The notes under the pieces were generated by a model. That model was given only the letters and a program-made list of their open reading frames with translations. It was not told the origin of the DNA and did no database searches. A stretch of DNA of 64,000 bases from Mucilaginibacter phyllosphaerae (GTDB taxonomy: Bacteria; Bacteroidota; Bacteroidia; Sphingobacteriales; Sphingobacteriaceae): contig NZ_SNQG01000001.1 in NCBI RefSeq assembly GCF_004378255.1, positions 682,001-746,000 on the forward strand. Direction: 5' to 3'. The stretch's first letter is position 1. Each line of letters starts with the position of its first letter. The position numbers and the translations under genes are program-made. Positions 8,359-17,365 of this stretch are shown piece by piece.

Positions 8359-9462
8359 TTAGATACTTTCCCATCTGCCGCTATTTAAACTACGGTATAT
8401 AGCATCTACTACCTTCATATCTTTCAGCCCTTCTTCGCCGGGTACGCGGCTTTGCTTTTTAAGGTTAACGCAGGTTGCAAAATCATCCATTTGTGCGGCT
8501 TGCTGTGCATTATTGGGTATTTGCATAGGCTTGCCGTTTATTTTTCCATCTAAACCGCCGTAGCCGTAGGCAGGCTCTAATTCAAAGCTGCCTTTTTCTG
8601 TTTTGGCGCGCAAGTAACCCCAATCGTGGTTGTAACTGCTTTTGCCCGTAACTTTTTGCCCACCCGGAAACTTTAATTCCCAAAAAACGGTTTCGTCCAC
8701 ATCCTTAAACAGTTCGGGGCGGGTTTTTTCTTGCGTTGCTTTTACAGCAATGGGTTCCTGGCCCAGTGTGTAACGGGCGCCTTGTATGGCGTAGATACCC
8801 ATATCCATTAAACCACCACCGCCTGCCAAAGCTTTTTTGATGCGCCAGGCGTTTGGGTCGCCATTGTAGGTAAAGCCGTTAGCGGTTTCTAATTGCGTTA
8901 CTTTACCTAATATTTGCTTCTGGCCAAGGCGCATAACTTCTTGTGTATGCGGTTCGAAATGCAGGCGATAACCTATAGATAGCAGGCGATTGGCCTTTTT
9001 ACAGGCTGCTATCATTTCGCGGCATTCTGCCGCATTAAGCGCCATTGGTTTTTCGCAAATAACATGTTTACCCGCTTGCGCCGCACGAATGGTGTACTCT
9101 TTATGCATAAATACAGGCAGTACGATGTACACAATATCAATATCCGGGTTTTTAGCTATATCATCAAAGTTTTGATAATTATATATGTTTTTTTGAGGGA
9201 TGTTATATTTTTTAGACCATTCAACCGCTTTAGACGGCGTGCCTGTAACAATACCTGCCAGGTAGCAGTTACTTGTTTTTTGCAGGGCCGGGGCAAGCTG
9301 CCCGCTGCTATAACCACCCAACCCCACCAGTGCTATCCCCAGCCGTTTTGCCGGGGTTGCAGCAGCCAGCCCGGAAAGCGCCGGGCCAAGCAGCAATGCG
9401 CCTGCACTTATGGAACTATTACGTATAAATTTTCTGCGCGATGAGTCGACCGGATTTTCCAT
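8359..9462 (-). CDS. Gfo/Idh/MocA-family oxidoreductase, Tat-exported
   Basis: 367 residues from the ATG at 9460-9462; the frame extends upstream to a TTG, but the Tat signal SSRRKFIRNSS begins just after this ATG. The Rossmann domain starts IALVGLGGYSSG, with the family motif ICEKPMALN and the substrate-domain block GGGLMDMGIYAIQGARY. The cofactor NAD(P) is expected to be carried folded through Tat, as in glucose-fructose oxidoreductase, whose domain order matches. It probably acts on a sugar in the periplasm. Substrate unknown. Confidence 0.88.
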   Translation of the reverse strand: MENPVDSSRRKFIRNSSISAGALLLGPALSGLAAATPAKRLGIALVGLGGYSSGQLAPALQKTSNCYLAGIVTGTPSKAVEWSKKYNIPQKNIYNYQNFDDIAKNPDIDIVYIVLPVFMHKEYTIRAAQAGKHVICEKPMALNAAECREMIAACKKANRLLSIGYRLHFEPHTQEVMRLGQKQILGKVTQLETANGFTYNGDPNAWRIKKALAGGGGLMDMGIYAIQGARYTLGQEPIAVKATQEKTRPELFKDVDETVFWELKFPGGQKVTGKSSYNHDWGYLRAKTEKGSFELEPAYGYGGLDGKINGKPMQIPNNAQQAAQMDDFATCVNLKKQSRVPGEEGLKDMKVVDAIYRSLNSGRWESI

Positions 9463-9545
9463 AGATGATTGTGTTAAATTAACAATAATTCTGCGCAAAT
9501 TTCATACCCTTATTAATTGGGTGCGGATCTAACCAAATAAAAAAA

Positions 9546-10373
9546 TCACTCAAAGCTATCTTTATACTTTTTAATAGCTACCAGTACCGCCTGTACGATG
9601 CTTGCCTGCCCTTCGTCAGAGTTAAGGTACTTTTCATCAGCCGGGTTATTGATAAAACCAGTTTCTATCAGCATACCGGGCATACCACTTTGCTGTAATA
9701 CCAGCACCCCCTGCTCGCGTACGCCCAGGCTTTTACGGCCATGGTTCACTTTTAATTCATGATTGAGCAGGTTACCAAATTGTACACTTTGCTTGCGGTA
9801 CCGCTGCTGAAAAGCGGCCAGCACAATGGCATTCAAAGCAGCGTCGTCTCCGTAACCGTTATATTTTTTCTGGTAATCTTTTTCTATAAAGATAGAGGCA
9901 TTCTCGCGCAGGGCTTCCATTTGCTCCCCTTTACGGTGAAACCCATATACCAGCAATAAGGTGCCCCGTCTGCTCCCAACCTTTTCGGGCGATGAATTGC
10001 AGTGGATAGAGATAAACAGGTTCGCCTTATTATCATTAGCTATATCGGCACGTTTATGTAATTCAATAAACTTATCAGTACTGCGGGTAAGTATCACATC
10101 CACACCGCTTACCTCGCTGTTAATAGCCGCTTTTAGCTTTTTAGCGATGCTTAATGCAACGGTTTTCTCGTTAGAGTACGTGCCGTGCGCGCCGGGGTCT
10201 TTACCGCCGTGGCCGGCATCAATAACAATGGTTTTAAATTTAAATGATGCAGCCGCGGGGCCACCTTCAGCTTGTTTTATTTTACGTTTTTGCGATAGTG
10301 CAACCAAACTGCTACTAAACAGTATAAAAAAAAGTGCGAATTTAAAAGCAGATGACAAGTAGCCCGATAACAT
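9546..10373 (-). CDS. N-acetylmuramoyl-L-alanine amidase (Amidase_3)
   Basis: 275 residues from the ATG at 10371-10373. The signal segment is FKFALFFILFSSSLVALSQ. The Amidase_3 domain carries the zinc ligands and catalytic Glu in IVIDAGHGGKDPGA, the Glu in YSNEKTVAL, LFISIHCNSS and MLIETGFINNPADE. It cleaves the amide between MurNAc and L-Ala during cell separation. An upstream extension to 10481 is open but unlikely: a TACCTTTG promoter element lies 4 nt before this ATG, so longer forms would begin upstream of transcription. Confidence 0.92.
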   Translation of the reverse strand: MLSGYLSSAFKFALFFILFSSSLVALSQKRKIKQAEGGPAAASFKFKTIVIDAGHGGKDPGAHGTYSNEKTVALSIAKKLKAAINSEVSGVDVILTRSTDKFIELHKRADIANDNKANLFISIHCNSSPEKVGSRRGTLLLVYGFHRKGEQMEALRENASIFIEKDYQKKYNGYGDDAALNAIVLAAFQQRYRKQSVQFGNLLNHELKVNHGRKSLGVREQGVLVLQQSGMPGMLIETGFINNPADEKYLNSDEGQASIVQAVLVAIKKYKDSFE

Positions 10374-10377
10374 GCGG

Positions 10378-10385
10378 CAAAGGTA
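10378..10385 (-). promoter_or_regulatory. -7 element TACCTTTG, 4 nt before the amidase ATG
   Basis: Full TAnnTTTG match. Only CCGC separates it from the ATG, so transcription should begin at or next to the start codon (leaderless mRNA). This decides the amidase start. Confidence 0.65.
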
Positions 10386-10578
10386 AATGCTTTGTTTTAA
10401 AAACATAACATGCTGATAATGTTTATATCTGATTTTTTTATGCAAGCCAGTCCTGATAACCCTCTGCAGATTTTTCAACATTTTATAAAAATATGCAACC
10501 TATACAGCGCCGGCTGCGTAATAAACTGTACTAAATACGCTTATCACTGCAATTATTTTAACGTGAAAGATAATTTAT

Positions 10579-10911
10579 ATGGACGAACTTATTTCTACAT
10601 CTACAGCTAACTTCTTCTACTTCCTGATGGCGGGGTCGGTAATTGTGTACCTGATACTTAAGTTTGATGCCCAAAACCGTAAAAGGATCAACAACATAAT
10701 GAAACAGGCTAAGAATGTAGAGCCTATGTTAATGAAAAAATCGGCACAGCGTAAACTACAGGAAATAAAAGTGGCTTGTAAAGATCAGAAGCCCGAAAGC
10801 AGTGTTGTTGAACAACAACTGGATGAATTGGTTAAAGCATATGATAAAGGACAGATAAGCCTGCCCGATTACTGCAACAAGCTTAACAGCCTGCTGGCAA
10901 TGAGCGCTTAG
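10579..10911 (+). CDS. Small one-TM membrane protein with SHOCT-like C-terminus
   Basis: 110 residues. A single transmembrane segment lies near the start (FFYFLMAGSVIVYLILKF), followed by a basic, charged region and then LDELVKAYDKGQISLPDYC, which matches the SHOCT pattern (L-x-x-L-x-x-G-x-I-x-x-x-x-F/Y). SHOCT motifs are thought to mediate oligomerisation. Specific function is unknown. It is divergent from the amidase and followed by a terminator, so it forms a single-gene unit. Confidence 0.7.
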   Translation: MDELISTSTANFFYFLMAGSVIVYLILKFDAQNRKRINNIMKQAKNVEPMLMKKSAQRKLQEIKVACKDQKPESSVVEQQLDELVKAYDKGQISLPDYCNKLNSLLAMSA

Positions 10912-10968
10912 TTGCGAAATTAAAAACGGATTTTTTTAGCGTGTATATTTTTTGAGATTAAACTGTTA

Positions 10969-11002
10969 ACCCCTCCTTCGCACAGCGAAGAGGGGTTTTC
11001 TA
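10969..11002 (+). terminator. Terminator after the SHOCT-like gene
   Basis: AACCCCTC and GAGGGGTT arms with an inner CTTCGC/GCGAAG pairing, followed by TTTTC. The arm sequence resembles the GC-rich CCCTCC repeats found elsewhere in the window. Confidence 0.75.
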
Positions 11003-11063
11003 TTTAGATGCCGGGTTATGTACCGGGCGGGTTAATCAGCCAATTTGTGTAATTTGCCGCCAG

Positions 11064-11768
11064 ATGAACGAAACTAACCAACAGCCATCCCATTTAGCAA
11101 TTGTTAGCACTGCCGATGGCTCTAACACTATTTATAATGCACAGGTTGGCGAAAATTATCACTCGCGGCACGGCGCACTGCAAGAGAGCCTGCATGTTTT
11201 TGTAAGATCGGGCCTGGAGTATTTTCTGGAACATTCCGGCACAAATAACGATGAGGTATCTATATTGGAAGTGGGTTTTGGTACTGGCCTGAATTTTTTG
11301 CTTACGGCAGATTTTTGTACCCAACAAAATATCAACCTGGAATATACCGGCATAGAAGCTTACCCGCTTGCTACTGAACTAATTAGCCGCACCGGTTATA
11401 ATAATTACGTATCTGCATCTGTTTGGGATAGTTTTTTAATAAATTACAAAGCAGTATCATCGGCACATGCCCCTTTAAATAATAAAGTAAAACTGGATAT
11501 TGCAGTTACCCCCCTGGCCGATTTTACATCGGCTAACAAATACGATGTAATTTACTTTGATGCCTTTGCAGCCATACATCAGCCCGAAATGTGGAATGAC
11601 GAGACTATTGCGCACACCCTTAGTTTTTTAAAACCCGGCGGCGTATTTGTAACCTATGCTATAACAGGCAACCTTAAACGCAGCATAAAAGCTTTGGGCT
11701 TAAAGGTGCAAAAAGCACCCGGCGCGCCCGGTAAAAGGGAAATGCTGAGAGCGGTAGCTGATCTATAG
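11064..11768 (+). CDS. mnmD: tRNA 5-methylaminomethyl-2-thiouridine methyltransferase, standalone MnmD
   Basis: 234 residues with the MnmD (DUF752) pattern: YHSRHGALQESLHVF, then the SAM-binding motif ILEVGFGTGLNFLL, and YDVIYFDAFAAIHQPEMW followed by LKPGGVFVTYAI. It methylates the wobble uridine side chain of tRNA (the last step of mnm5s2U). In enterobacteria this domain is fused to the MnmC oxidase; here it stands alone, as usual in Bacteroidota. The next gene, mazG, has its own promoter. Confidence 0.9.
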   Translation: MNETNQQPSHLAIVSTADGSNTIYNAQVGENYHSRHGALQESLHVFVRSGLEYFLEHSGTNNDEVSILEVGFGTGLNFLLTADFCTQQNINLEYTGIEAYPLATELISRTGYNNYVSASVWDSFLINYKAVSSAHAPLNNKVKLDIAVTPLADFTSANKYDVIYFDAFAAIHQPEMWNDETIAHTLSFLKPGGVFVTYAITGNLKRSIKALGLKVQKAPGAPGKREMLRAVADL

Positions 11769-11865
11769 ATGTAAGTATATGCGGATGAACCTTTTAGATG
11801 CAAACTCTCACAACTCAGATTTGTTAACTGCTAACCGGCAACTTACAACTGCCAATTGAATATCC

Positions 11866-11873
11866 TATCTTTG
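11866..11873 (+). promoter_or_regulatory. -7 promoter element TATCTTTG for mazG
   Basis: Exact TAnnTTTG match, 18 nt upstream of the mazG ATG. Confidence 0.6.
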
Positions 11874-11891
11874 TTTATATAACATCATGCT

Positions 11892-12695
11892 ATGCCAATA
11901 ACTGCACCCATTGCCGCACACACCCCATCCGGCGCGTTCGAACGCCTGCTAACTATTATGGACGACCTGCGGATAAACTGCCCCTGGGATAAAAAACAAA
12001 CCCTGGAAAGCTTAAGGCATCTTACCATAGAAGAAACCTACGAACTATCTGACGCCATATTAAGCGGCGAAATGGAAGAAATAAAGAAAGAACTGGGCGA
12101 TTTAATGTTGCACCTGGTTTTTTATGCGCGTATAGCATCAGAAACTGATAGCTTTAACATCACCGGTGTGCTTAATGGCATTTGTGATAAACTGATTAAC
12201 CGCCACCCGCATATTTACAGCGATACCCATGTTAATAACGAAGACGATGTTAAACGCAATTGGGAACAGATCAAACTAAAAGAAGGTAACAAGTCTGTTT
12301 TAGGCGGCGTACCTGCATCACTCCCGGCCCTGGTAAAGGCATCACGCATTCAGGAAAAAGCACGTGGTGTTGGGTTCGACTGGGATAATAAGGAACAGGT
12401 TTGGGCCAAGGTAGAAGAAGAGCTGCAGGAATTTAAAGAGGAATATAATGTTACCGGTGATAACACCATTGACCATGACAAGGCTGAAGGTGAATTTGGC
12501 GATCTGTTATTCTCGCTGATAAATTATGCCCGTTTCATAGGCATCAACCCCGAAGATGCGCTTGAAAAAACGAACCGTAAATTCATCAAACGCTTTCAAT
12601 ATTTAGAAAGCAAGGCAAAAGAGCAAGGCAAAAATCTGCATGATATGAACCTGGCCGAAATGGATGTTTTTTGGGAAGAGGCAAAAAAAGTTTAA
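11892..12695 (+). CDS. mazG: Nucleoside triphosphate pyrophosphohydrolase MazG
   Basis: 267 residues, the length of the full two-repeat MazG. The N-terminal repeat has CPWDKKQTLESLRHL and the Mg-binding pattern EETYELSDAI...EELGDLMLHLVFYA-type (here KKELGDLMLHLVFYA). The C-terminal repeat has KVEEELQEFKEE and EGEFGDLLFSLINYARF. It hydrolyses NTPs and dNTPs to the monophosphate and pyrophosphate, and is thought to clean nucleotide pools and lower ppGpp during starvation. Confidence 0.95.
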   Translation: MPITAPIAAHTPSGAFERLLTIMDDLRINCPWDKKQTLESLRHLTIEETYELSDAILSGEMEEIKKELGDLMLHLVFYARIASETDSFNITGVLNGICDKLINRHPHIYSDTHVNNEDDVKRNWEQIKLKEGNKSVLGGVPASLPALVKASRIQEKARGVGFDWDNKEQVWAKVEEELQEFKEEYNVTGDNTIDHDKAEGEFGDLLFSLINYARFIGINPEDALEKTNRKFIKRFQYLESKAKEQGKNLHDMNLAEMDVFWEEAKKV

Positions 12696-12759
12696 ATACA
12701 CAGCATAATTGTAGCATTTATAATTTACCTGCGTAATGTTATTGTAATTACAAACGGAT

Positions 12760-13182
12760 ATGAAAAAATTAGTTTATGTTTTACCACTCCTGCTTACACT
12801 TGCAGCGGGTTGTTTGGGCAACAATAATGGCGACCCTATCCCCGATCCTGCAGGTACTTTTTCGGGCGAGTTCAGGCGCATCACCCGCAACTCCAACTCA
12901 ACTATCGATACCTTAAAAGCAAACATCAAGGTGATCATAGAACCGGGCATAGGCTACCATGTATTGGGTGATACCAGCACAATACATGCAGGCAGCAAGG
13001 GGCATTACGGTATTGCAGGCAACGGAATTAAGTTTGTAGACGATACTTATCCCCAAACGGGCACACCTCAAAAAACCCATCTGGAAGGCGAATATCTTTT
13101 TGTTTACAACGGCAGTGTTTTTCAGATGACCAGGACCAGCGAAAACCTTGCCCTGCAATATGACCTGAAAAAAACCAATTAA
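12760..13182 (+). CDS. Small lipoprotein of unknown function
   Basis: 140 residues. The signal ends in LAAGCLG, a lipobox. The mature part looks like a small beta-rich domain (TFSGEFRRIT, KVIIEPGIGYHVLG, LEGEYLFVYNGSVFQMTRT), reminiscent of lipocalin-like proteins, but I do not recognise a family. It stands alone between mazG and the sigma factor. Confidence 0.7.
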   Translation: MKKLVYVLPLLLTLAAGCLGNNNGDPIPDPAGTFSGEFRRITRNSNSTIDTLKANIKVIIEPGIGYHVLGDTSTIHAGSKGHYGIAGNGIKFVDDTYPQTGTPQKTHLEGEYLFVYNGSVFQMTRTSENLALQYDLKKTN

Positions 13183-13308
13183 TTGTTGTTATGAATATCT
13201 GCCCTAACATGTTTAAGGCAAGTTTTTGTAATATTTTTCTTCGGTTGTAACGTTTAGGAAATTGGCGCGTAATGTAATAATCAACTTGAGCGGTATTAAC
13301 AATAATTG

Positions 13309-13863
13309 ATGCATTTACTTCACCGCATTACTGAGGAAGAGATAGTCAGTAGATGTAAATCAGGCAGCCTAAAGCACCAGGAACTACTATATAAACAGTT
13401 TTATGGCTATGCTATGGGTGTAAGCATGCGTTACAGCCACAATCAGGATGATGCCTTAGAGGTTGTAAATGATGCTTTTATAAAAATATTTAACAACATA
13501 AACACTTATAATACAGATAAACCATTTAGGGCCTGGCTGCGTACAATTGTTGTGAATACCGCTATTGACCGCCGCCGTAAAGAGTTAAAGCACCAAAGTA
13601 ACACAGATATAGAGCATGCATACAGTGTTGGCAGCGATGCAAGCGCCATAGATAATTTAAACGCACAGGATATTTTAAAGCTAATGAAGCAGCTGCCTCA
13701 AATACAGCTTACAATTTTTAACATGTACGAAATAGACGGCTATAACCACGATGAAATAGGCAAAATATTGAACCTGCCGGCAAGTTCATCAAGGGTTTAC
13801 CTAAGCAGGGCCAAAGAGAAACTAAGGCACCTGTTAACAACCGAAACACGACACCATGAATGA
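13309..13863 (+). CDS. ECF RNA polymerase sigma factor
   Basis: 184 residues from the ATG at 13309, which is preceded in frame only by a TTG. Sigma region 2 contains LLYKQFYGYAMGVSMRY and DDALEVVNDAFIKIFNNI, then FRAWLRTIVVNTAIDRRRK. Region 4 contains LPQIQLTIFNMYEIDGY and a helix-turn-helix at HDEIGKILNLPASSSRVYLSRA. Its stop overlaps the next gene by 8 nt, so the two are translationally coupled, as sigma and anti-sigma pairs usually are. No canonical -7 element is seen upstream. Confidence 0.93.
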   Translation: MHLLHRITEEEIVSRCKSGSLKHQELLYKQFYGYAMGVSMRYSHNQDDALEVVNDAFIKIFNNINTYNTDKPFRAWLRTIVVNTAIDRRRKELKHQSNTDIEHAYSVGSDASAIDNLNAQDILKLMKQLPQIQLTIFNMYEIDGYNHDEIGKILNLPASSSRVYLSRAKEKLRHLLTTETRHHE

Positions 13864-15280
13864 GCAGTTTGATAAAAAACTAAGCAACCGTATCAGGCAG
13901 GTGTTTGATCATTACGAACATCCGGGCGCTGATGCCGGCTGGGCGCAATTAAAAAAGCAACTCCCGGCTAAAGAAAGGCGCAATAAAGTTGCCTGGCTTT
14001 GGTGGAGCAGCGCTGCGGCCATTGCAGTTGTGTTTTTGGGTTTAGGCATTTGGTATAACAACGCGGGTACGGCTATAAATAATATGGCAGTAAAGCATGC
14101 TGCAAAACAAAAGCAACAACCTTTAACAGATCACGCTAAAACAAATACCGGCAGCAGTATAAAAGGTGCACCGCTGCATGCGGATAGCAACCAACCTGTT
14201 ATTGCCCAAAACACTACCCCGGCATTCAACAGAACAATTGTTATACCGGCCTATACTAAACCAACTTATATGTCATCATCTGCAGCAAATGGTTCCAACA
14301 GTAAGCCGTATGCTCAACACGCAAACCCGATAGGTCATCCACAGCCTGTGTTTAACAATACACAGCAAACTGTAATAGCACAAACAAAACCGGGCATAAC
14401 TACCATTGCCGACAGCCCTAAAATAGCTGTTAATATTGCCGCCCAACAGCAAATTGCCCATAACAGCCAACCCGACTCAATCGGTGTAAAATCATTTAGT
14501 AAAAACACCGCTACGCCTAACAATATAGTAAAACAAAAATCTGTAAAAAACATAAATGATATGCTTGCAGAAAACAATTTACACCTATCAAAAAACACCA
14601 CTACAGCTGATAAACAGGCGGCAAAGAAGGTAAACTTTAGTATTTATGCGGCCACTTACTTTAATTATGCCGAGGGCAGCAGCAGCCAGATAAATGCAGG
14701 CGCGGGTATTACATCTGATTTTAGGTTGAGCAAAAATTTAAAGCTATCAACAGGTGTGGCGCTGGCACAAAACTCTTTAAGCTACACATCAAATGCACCG
14801 GCCACAAGTGCTGCAAAAAATATGGTAGCCGCAGCCCCAGCGCTAAAACAGGAAGCTTTGTTTGCAACATCGGCCGTGCTGCCCATATTTAAAAACTATA
14901 ATGCCAGCCTGGTTGGGCTTGATATCCCTATTAATATTAAATATGAATTTAACCCGCAAAAAAATGACACCTATGTATCAGCAGGGCTCAGTTCGGGGAC
15001 TTTTATTAACGAAAATTATACTTACAACTATACCTACGGCAATGGTGCTTCACCCAATTCAAACGGCGAGGACCAGCAAACAACCCGCAACAGTTTCAAC
15101 AGCTTTTATTTTGGTAAAACGCTCAACTTATCATTTGGAGTGGGTTACCCTGTAGGCGGCAACAGGCTTATTGTAGAGCCATTTGTTAAGTATCCGCTGG
15201 GTGGCCTGGGCGCGCAGGATATCCGCTTTGGCGCCGGTGGCGTAAACCTTAAATTCAGCTTTAAAACGCAAAAAAAATAG
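13856..15280 (+). CDS. One-TM protein with barrel-like C-terminus; possible anti-sigma/outer-membrane hybrid
   Basis: 474 residues. Residues 1-45 are a charged, soluble segment (RIRQVFDHYEHPGADAGWAQL), then one TM helix (WLWWSSAAAIAVVFLGLGIW), then ~180 residues of low-complexity Asn/Gln/Ser/Thr/Ala linker. From ~residue 260 beta-strands appear (FSIYAATYFNYAEGSS, LKLSTGVALAQNSLSY, LNLSFGVGYPVGG) ending in VNLKFSFKTQ, like an outer-membrane-type barrel. The 8 nt overlap with the sigma gene suggests the N-terminus acts as its anti-sigma. Anti-sigma function is inferred from context; I see no ZAS zinc motif. Confidence 0.65.
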   Translation: MNEQFDKKLSNRIRQVFDHYEHPGADAGWAQLKKQLPAKERRNKVAWLWWSSAAAIAVVFLGLGIWYNNAGTAINNMAVKHAAKQKQQPLTDHAKTNTGSSIKGAPLHADSNQPVIAQNTTPAFNRTIVIPAYTKPTYMSSSAANGSNSKPYAQHANPIGHPQPVFNNTQQTVIAQTKPGITTIADSPKIAVNIAAQQQIAHNSQPDSIGVKSFSKNTATPNNIVKQKSVKNINDMLAENNLHLSKNTTTADKQAAKKVNFSIYAATYFNYAEGSSSQINAGAGITSDFRLSKNLKLSTGVALAQNSLSYTSNAPATSAAKNMVAAAPALKQEALFATSAVLPIFKNYNASLVGLDIPINIKYEFNPQKNDTYVSAGLSSGTFINENYTYNYTYGNGASPNSNGEDQQTTRNSFNSFYFGKTLNLSFGVGYPVGGNRLIVEPFVKYPLGGLGAQDIRFGAGGVNLKFSFKTQKK

Positions 15281-15354
15281 TTGCTTAGATCTTACATCTT
15301 GTTTGATGATTAATTTTTGCATTATTGCAGATCTAAACCATTATCAAACAATTA

Positions 15355-16053
15355 ATGAGAAAACCTTTACTCACTATTGCACTGCTATTTTTTGTCACAT
15401 TGCTATTTGCTCAAAAAACCGAATTTTCATTCGGCGGATATACTACGCTGATGCATTTTTCGGGGCCATCTGCCACAGCGACAACAATTCTTAACCGGGG
15501 CCAGGTCGATTACACTAATAATCCGTATGGCAGCAAAAATGGTAACAGCTTCGGTATATTCGTGCAAGGCCAATACATTCAAAAAAACAACTTTATTATA
15601 GGCCTGCAAACAGGTACAGATGTTTTAAGGAGTAAAGTAAACATTACAGAAACCACTCCCTCGTCTACCCCATACCCGGCCTACGCAACCGGAACAACTA
15701 CAGTTAGCAACCAGTACATAAATCTTAATCCGTTTATTGGGTTCAGGCTGGAAGCATCAAAAATACAACTCGACCTCTCTGCAGGTGTAGAAACAGCTTT
15801 TGTAACCCGCTCTTATGAAGAAGGGATGATCTATTCAAAAAATGGCGCAGTTTACAGAACTAACAACAATATCCGGAATTTAAAAACAGACAATCGGATA
15901 AAATTAGGATTAGCTGCTTATTATGAAAGAGTTAGCATAAATGCAAGTTACGCTCATGGATTTTCTGATTATGCAAAAGGTATGATTGGGGCGCAAAACA
16001 GCGGTGCTTACACAAACGTACTAAGATTTGGTATTGGCTTCAAAATTTTTTAA
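15355..16053 (+). CDS. Outer-membrane beta-barrel-like protein
   Basis: 232 residues. A signal peptide (LLTIALLFFVTLLFAQ) precedes alternating strands: FSFGGYTTLMHF, FIIGLQTGTDVLRSK, INLNPFIGFRLEASK, LDLSAGVETAF and a terminal NVLRFGIGFKIF ending in an aromatic residue as in outer-membrane barrels. No pore or enzyme function can be inferred. It lies 74 bp after the sigma/one-TM pair and could belong to that sigma factor's regulon. Confidence 0.72.
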   Translation: MRKPLLTIALLFFVTLLFAQKTEFSFGGYTTLMHFSGPSATATTILNRGQVDYTNNPYGSKNGNSFGIFVQGQYIQKNNFIIGLQTGTDVLRSKVNITETTPSSTPYPAYATGTTTVSNQYINLNPFIGFRLEASKIQLDLSAGVETAFVTRSYEEGMIYSKNGAVYRTNNNIRNLKTDNRIKLGLAAYYERVSINASYAHGFSDYAKGMIGAQNSGAYTNVLRFGIGFKIF

Positions 16054-16058
16054 AACCG

Positions 16059-17279
16059 TTATTTAAATCTGATAGCTTTTACCGGCGATATGCGCGTAAC
16101 CAGCATAGATGGAATGATGAGCACCAGCAGGCATACGATAAGCGTACCCAGGTTAAGCAGTAAAACATCCATCCAAACAATTTTAATGGGGACGAAAGTC
16201 ATGTAGTAAGATGCGCGGTCCAGCTTAAAAAAATGCGTTTGCTGCTGAAAGAAGCCCAGCCCAAGCCCAAGCGCATTACCTAATACCAGCCCAAGCCCTA
16301 TAAGGTAAGTAGCATTGTATAAAAATATTTTTTGGATAGCCCAGTTACCTGCGCCCATAGCTTTAAGCATCCCTATCATAGCCGTACGTTCCAGTATCAT
16401 AATCAGCAGGGCAGATATCATATTAATAACCGCTACGGCTATCATCAGTACCAGCATTACTACGGTATTTACATCCAGCATCCCCAGCCATTCAAATATA
16501 GTAGGATAGTTCTCCAGCACGGTGTATGATTTTAGCTTGATGGGGATTCTATCATTAATGGCATCAGCAGTGGCATTCAGTTCATTAAAATCGCTGATGC
16601 GTACTTCGTAACCGCCAATTTCGCCTTTGGTCCAGTTATTCAGTCGTTTTACCAGGGCCAGGTCGCCAATAACAAAAGTTTTGTCAACCTCATCTACACC
16701 TATGCTAAACACGCCAACAATTTTAAGTTTACGCTTGCGCAGAGGTTCCTGCACAAAATACATCATCAGGTCGTCGCCTGTTTTTAATTTTAACCGGTTA
16801 GCCGTAAGCTGCGATATCATGATCTGATTTTGTACTTCGGCAGTATCGCTGTACTGGATAACCGTACCCGTAACCATCGCTTTTTTAATATAGTCCCAAT
16901 TGTAAGTTTTGTCTACCCCCTTAAGCACCACACCTTCAATCTCGTTATTGGCCTTGATAATGCCGGGTTTTGCCGCATACGGGTAAACCCCGGTAACCTG
17001 CCCTACCAACCTGATTGCTTTTACTATAGCCGCACTATCTGTAAAAGCAGAGCGTTCATAAGATGCATTATTATCCAGCTTAACAATCTGTATGTCGCCG
17101 GCAAATCCCCTCACCTTTTCGCGTATCTCCTGTTTAAAGCCTTTAATAACAGCTATAGACAGTATCATTACGCCAAGGCCAAGCATTATGCCAATAATGG
17201 CTATGCGCACAATCAGTTTAGAGAATGTGCGCTTGCTTTTAAATGTAATACGACTTGATATAAACCCTGCGAAATTCAA
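16059..17279 (-). CDS. FtsX/LolC-LolE type ABC transporter permease
   Basis: 406 residues. TM1 is at ~25-45 (IVRIAIIGIMLGLGVMILSIAV), a large periplasmic domain fills ~50-255, and three TM helices follow (VVMLVLMIAVAVINMISALL, the region LIGLGLVLGNALGLGLGFF, and LLLNLGTLIVCLLVLIIP). The conserved ERTAMIGMLKAMGA segment contacts the ATPase. This is the architecture of LolC/E lipoprotein-releasing permeases. No ATPase gene is adjacent. The start is TTG at 17277-17279; no ATG precedes TM1 in frame. Confidence 0.87.
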   Translation of the reverse strand: MNFAGFISSRITFKSKRTFSKLIVRIAIIGIMLGLGVMILSIAVIKGFKQEIREKVRGFAGDIQIVKLDNNASYERSAFTDSAAIVKAIRLVGQVTGVYPYAAKPGIIKANNEIEGVVLKGVDKTYNWDYIKKAMVTGTVIQYSDTAEVQNQIMISQLTANRLKLKTGDDLMMYFVQEPLRKRKLKIVGVFSIGVDEVDKTFVIGDLALVKRLNNWTKGEIGGYEVRISDFNELNATADAINDRIPIKLKSYTVLENYPTIFEWLGMLDVNTVVMLVLMIAVAVINMISALLIMILERTAMIGMLKAMGAGNWAIQKIFLYNATYLIGLGLVLGNALGLGLGFFQQQTHFFKLDRASYYMTFVPIKIVWMDVLLLNLGTLIVCLLVLIIPSMLVTRISPVKAIRFK

Positions 17280-17365
17280 TGCTGAAATGATTTTTTGTAC
17301 CTTCGCAAAGATGCGTTTTTACACGTAAACATAATACGTTAAAATTTGCTTTAACATCAAAACTT

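Noticed and set aside
14862..15155. 97-codon ORF in another frame of the sigma partner gene
   Set aside because: Shadow of the barrel-like gene with no features of its own. The same applies to the many antisense frames inside bglX, rel, lon and nuoL.
17298..17305. TACCTTCG (-7 variant) on the plus strand between the permease and the NamZ-like gene
   Set aside because: It could drive the NamZ-like gene 60 bp downstream, but the consensus match is incomplete and it overlaps a near-match on the other strand, so I did not assign it.
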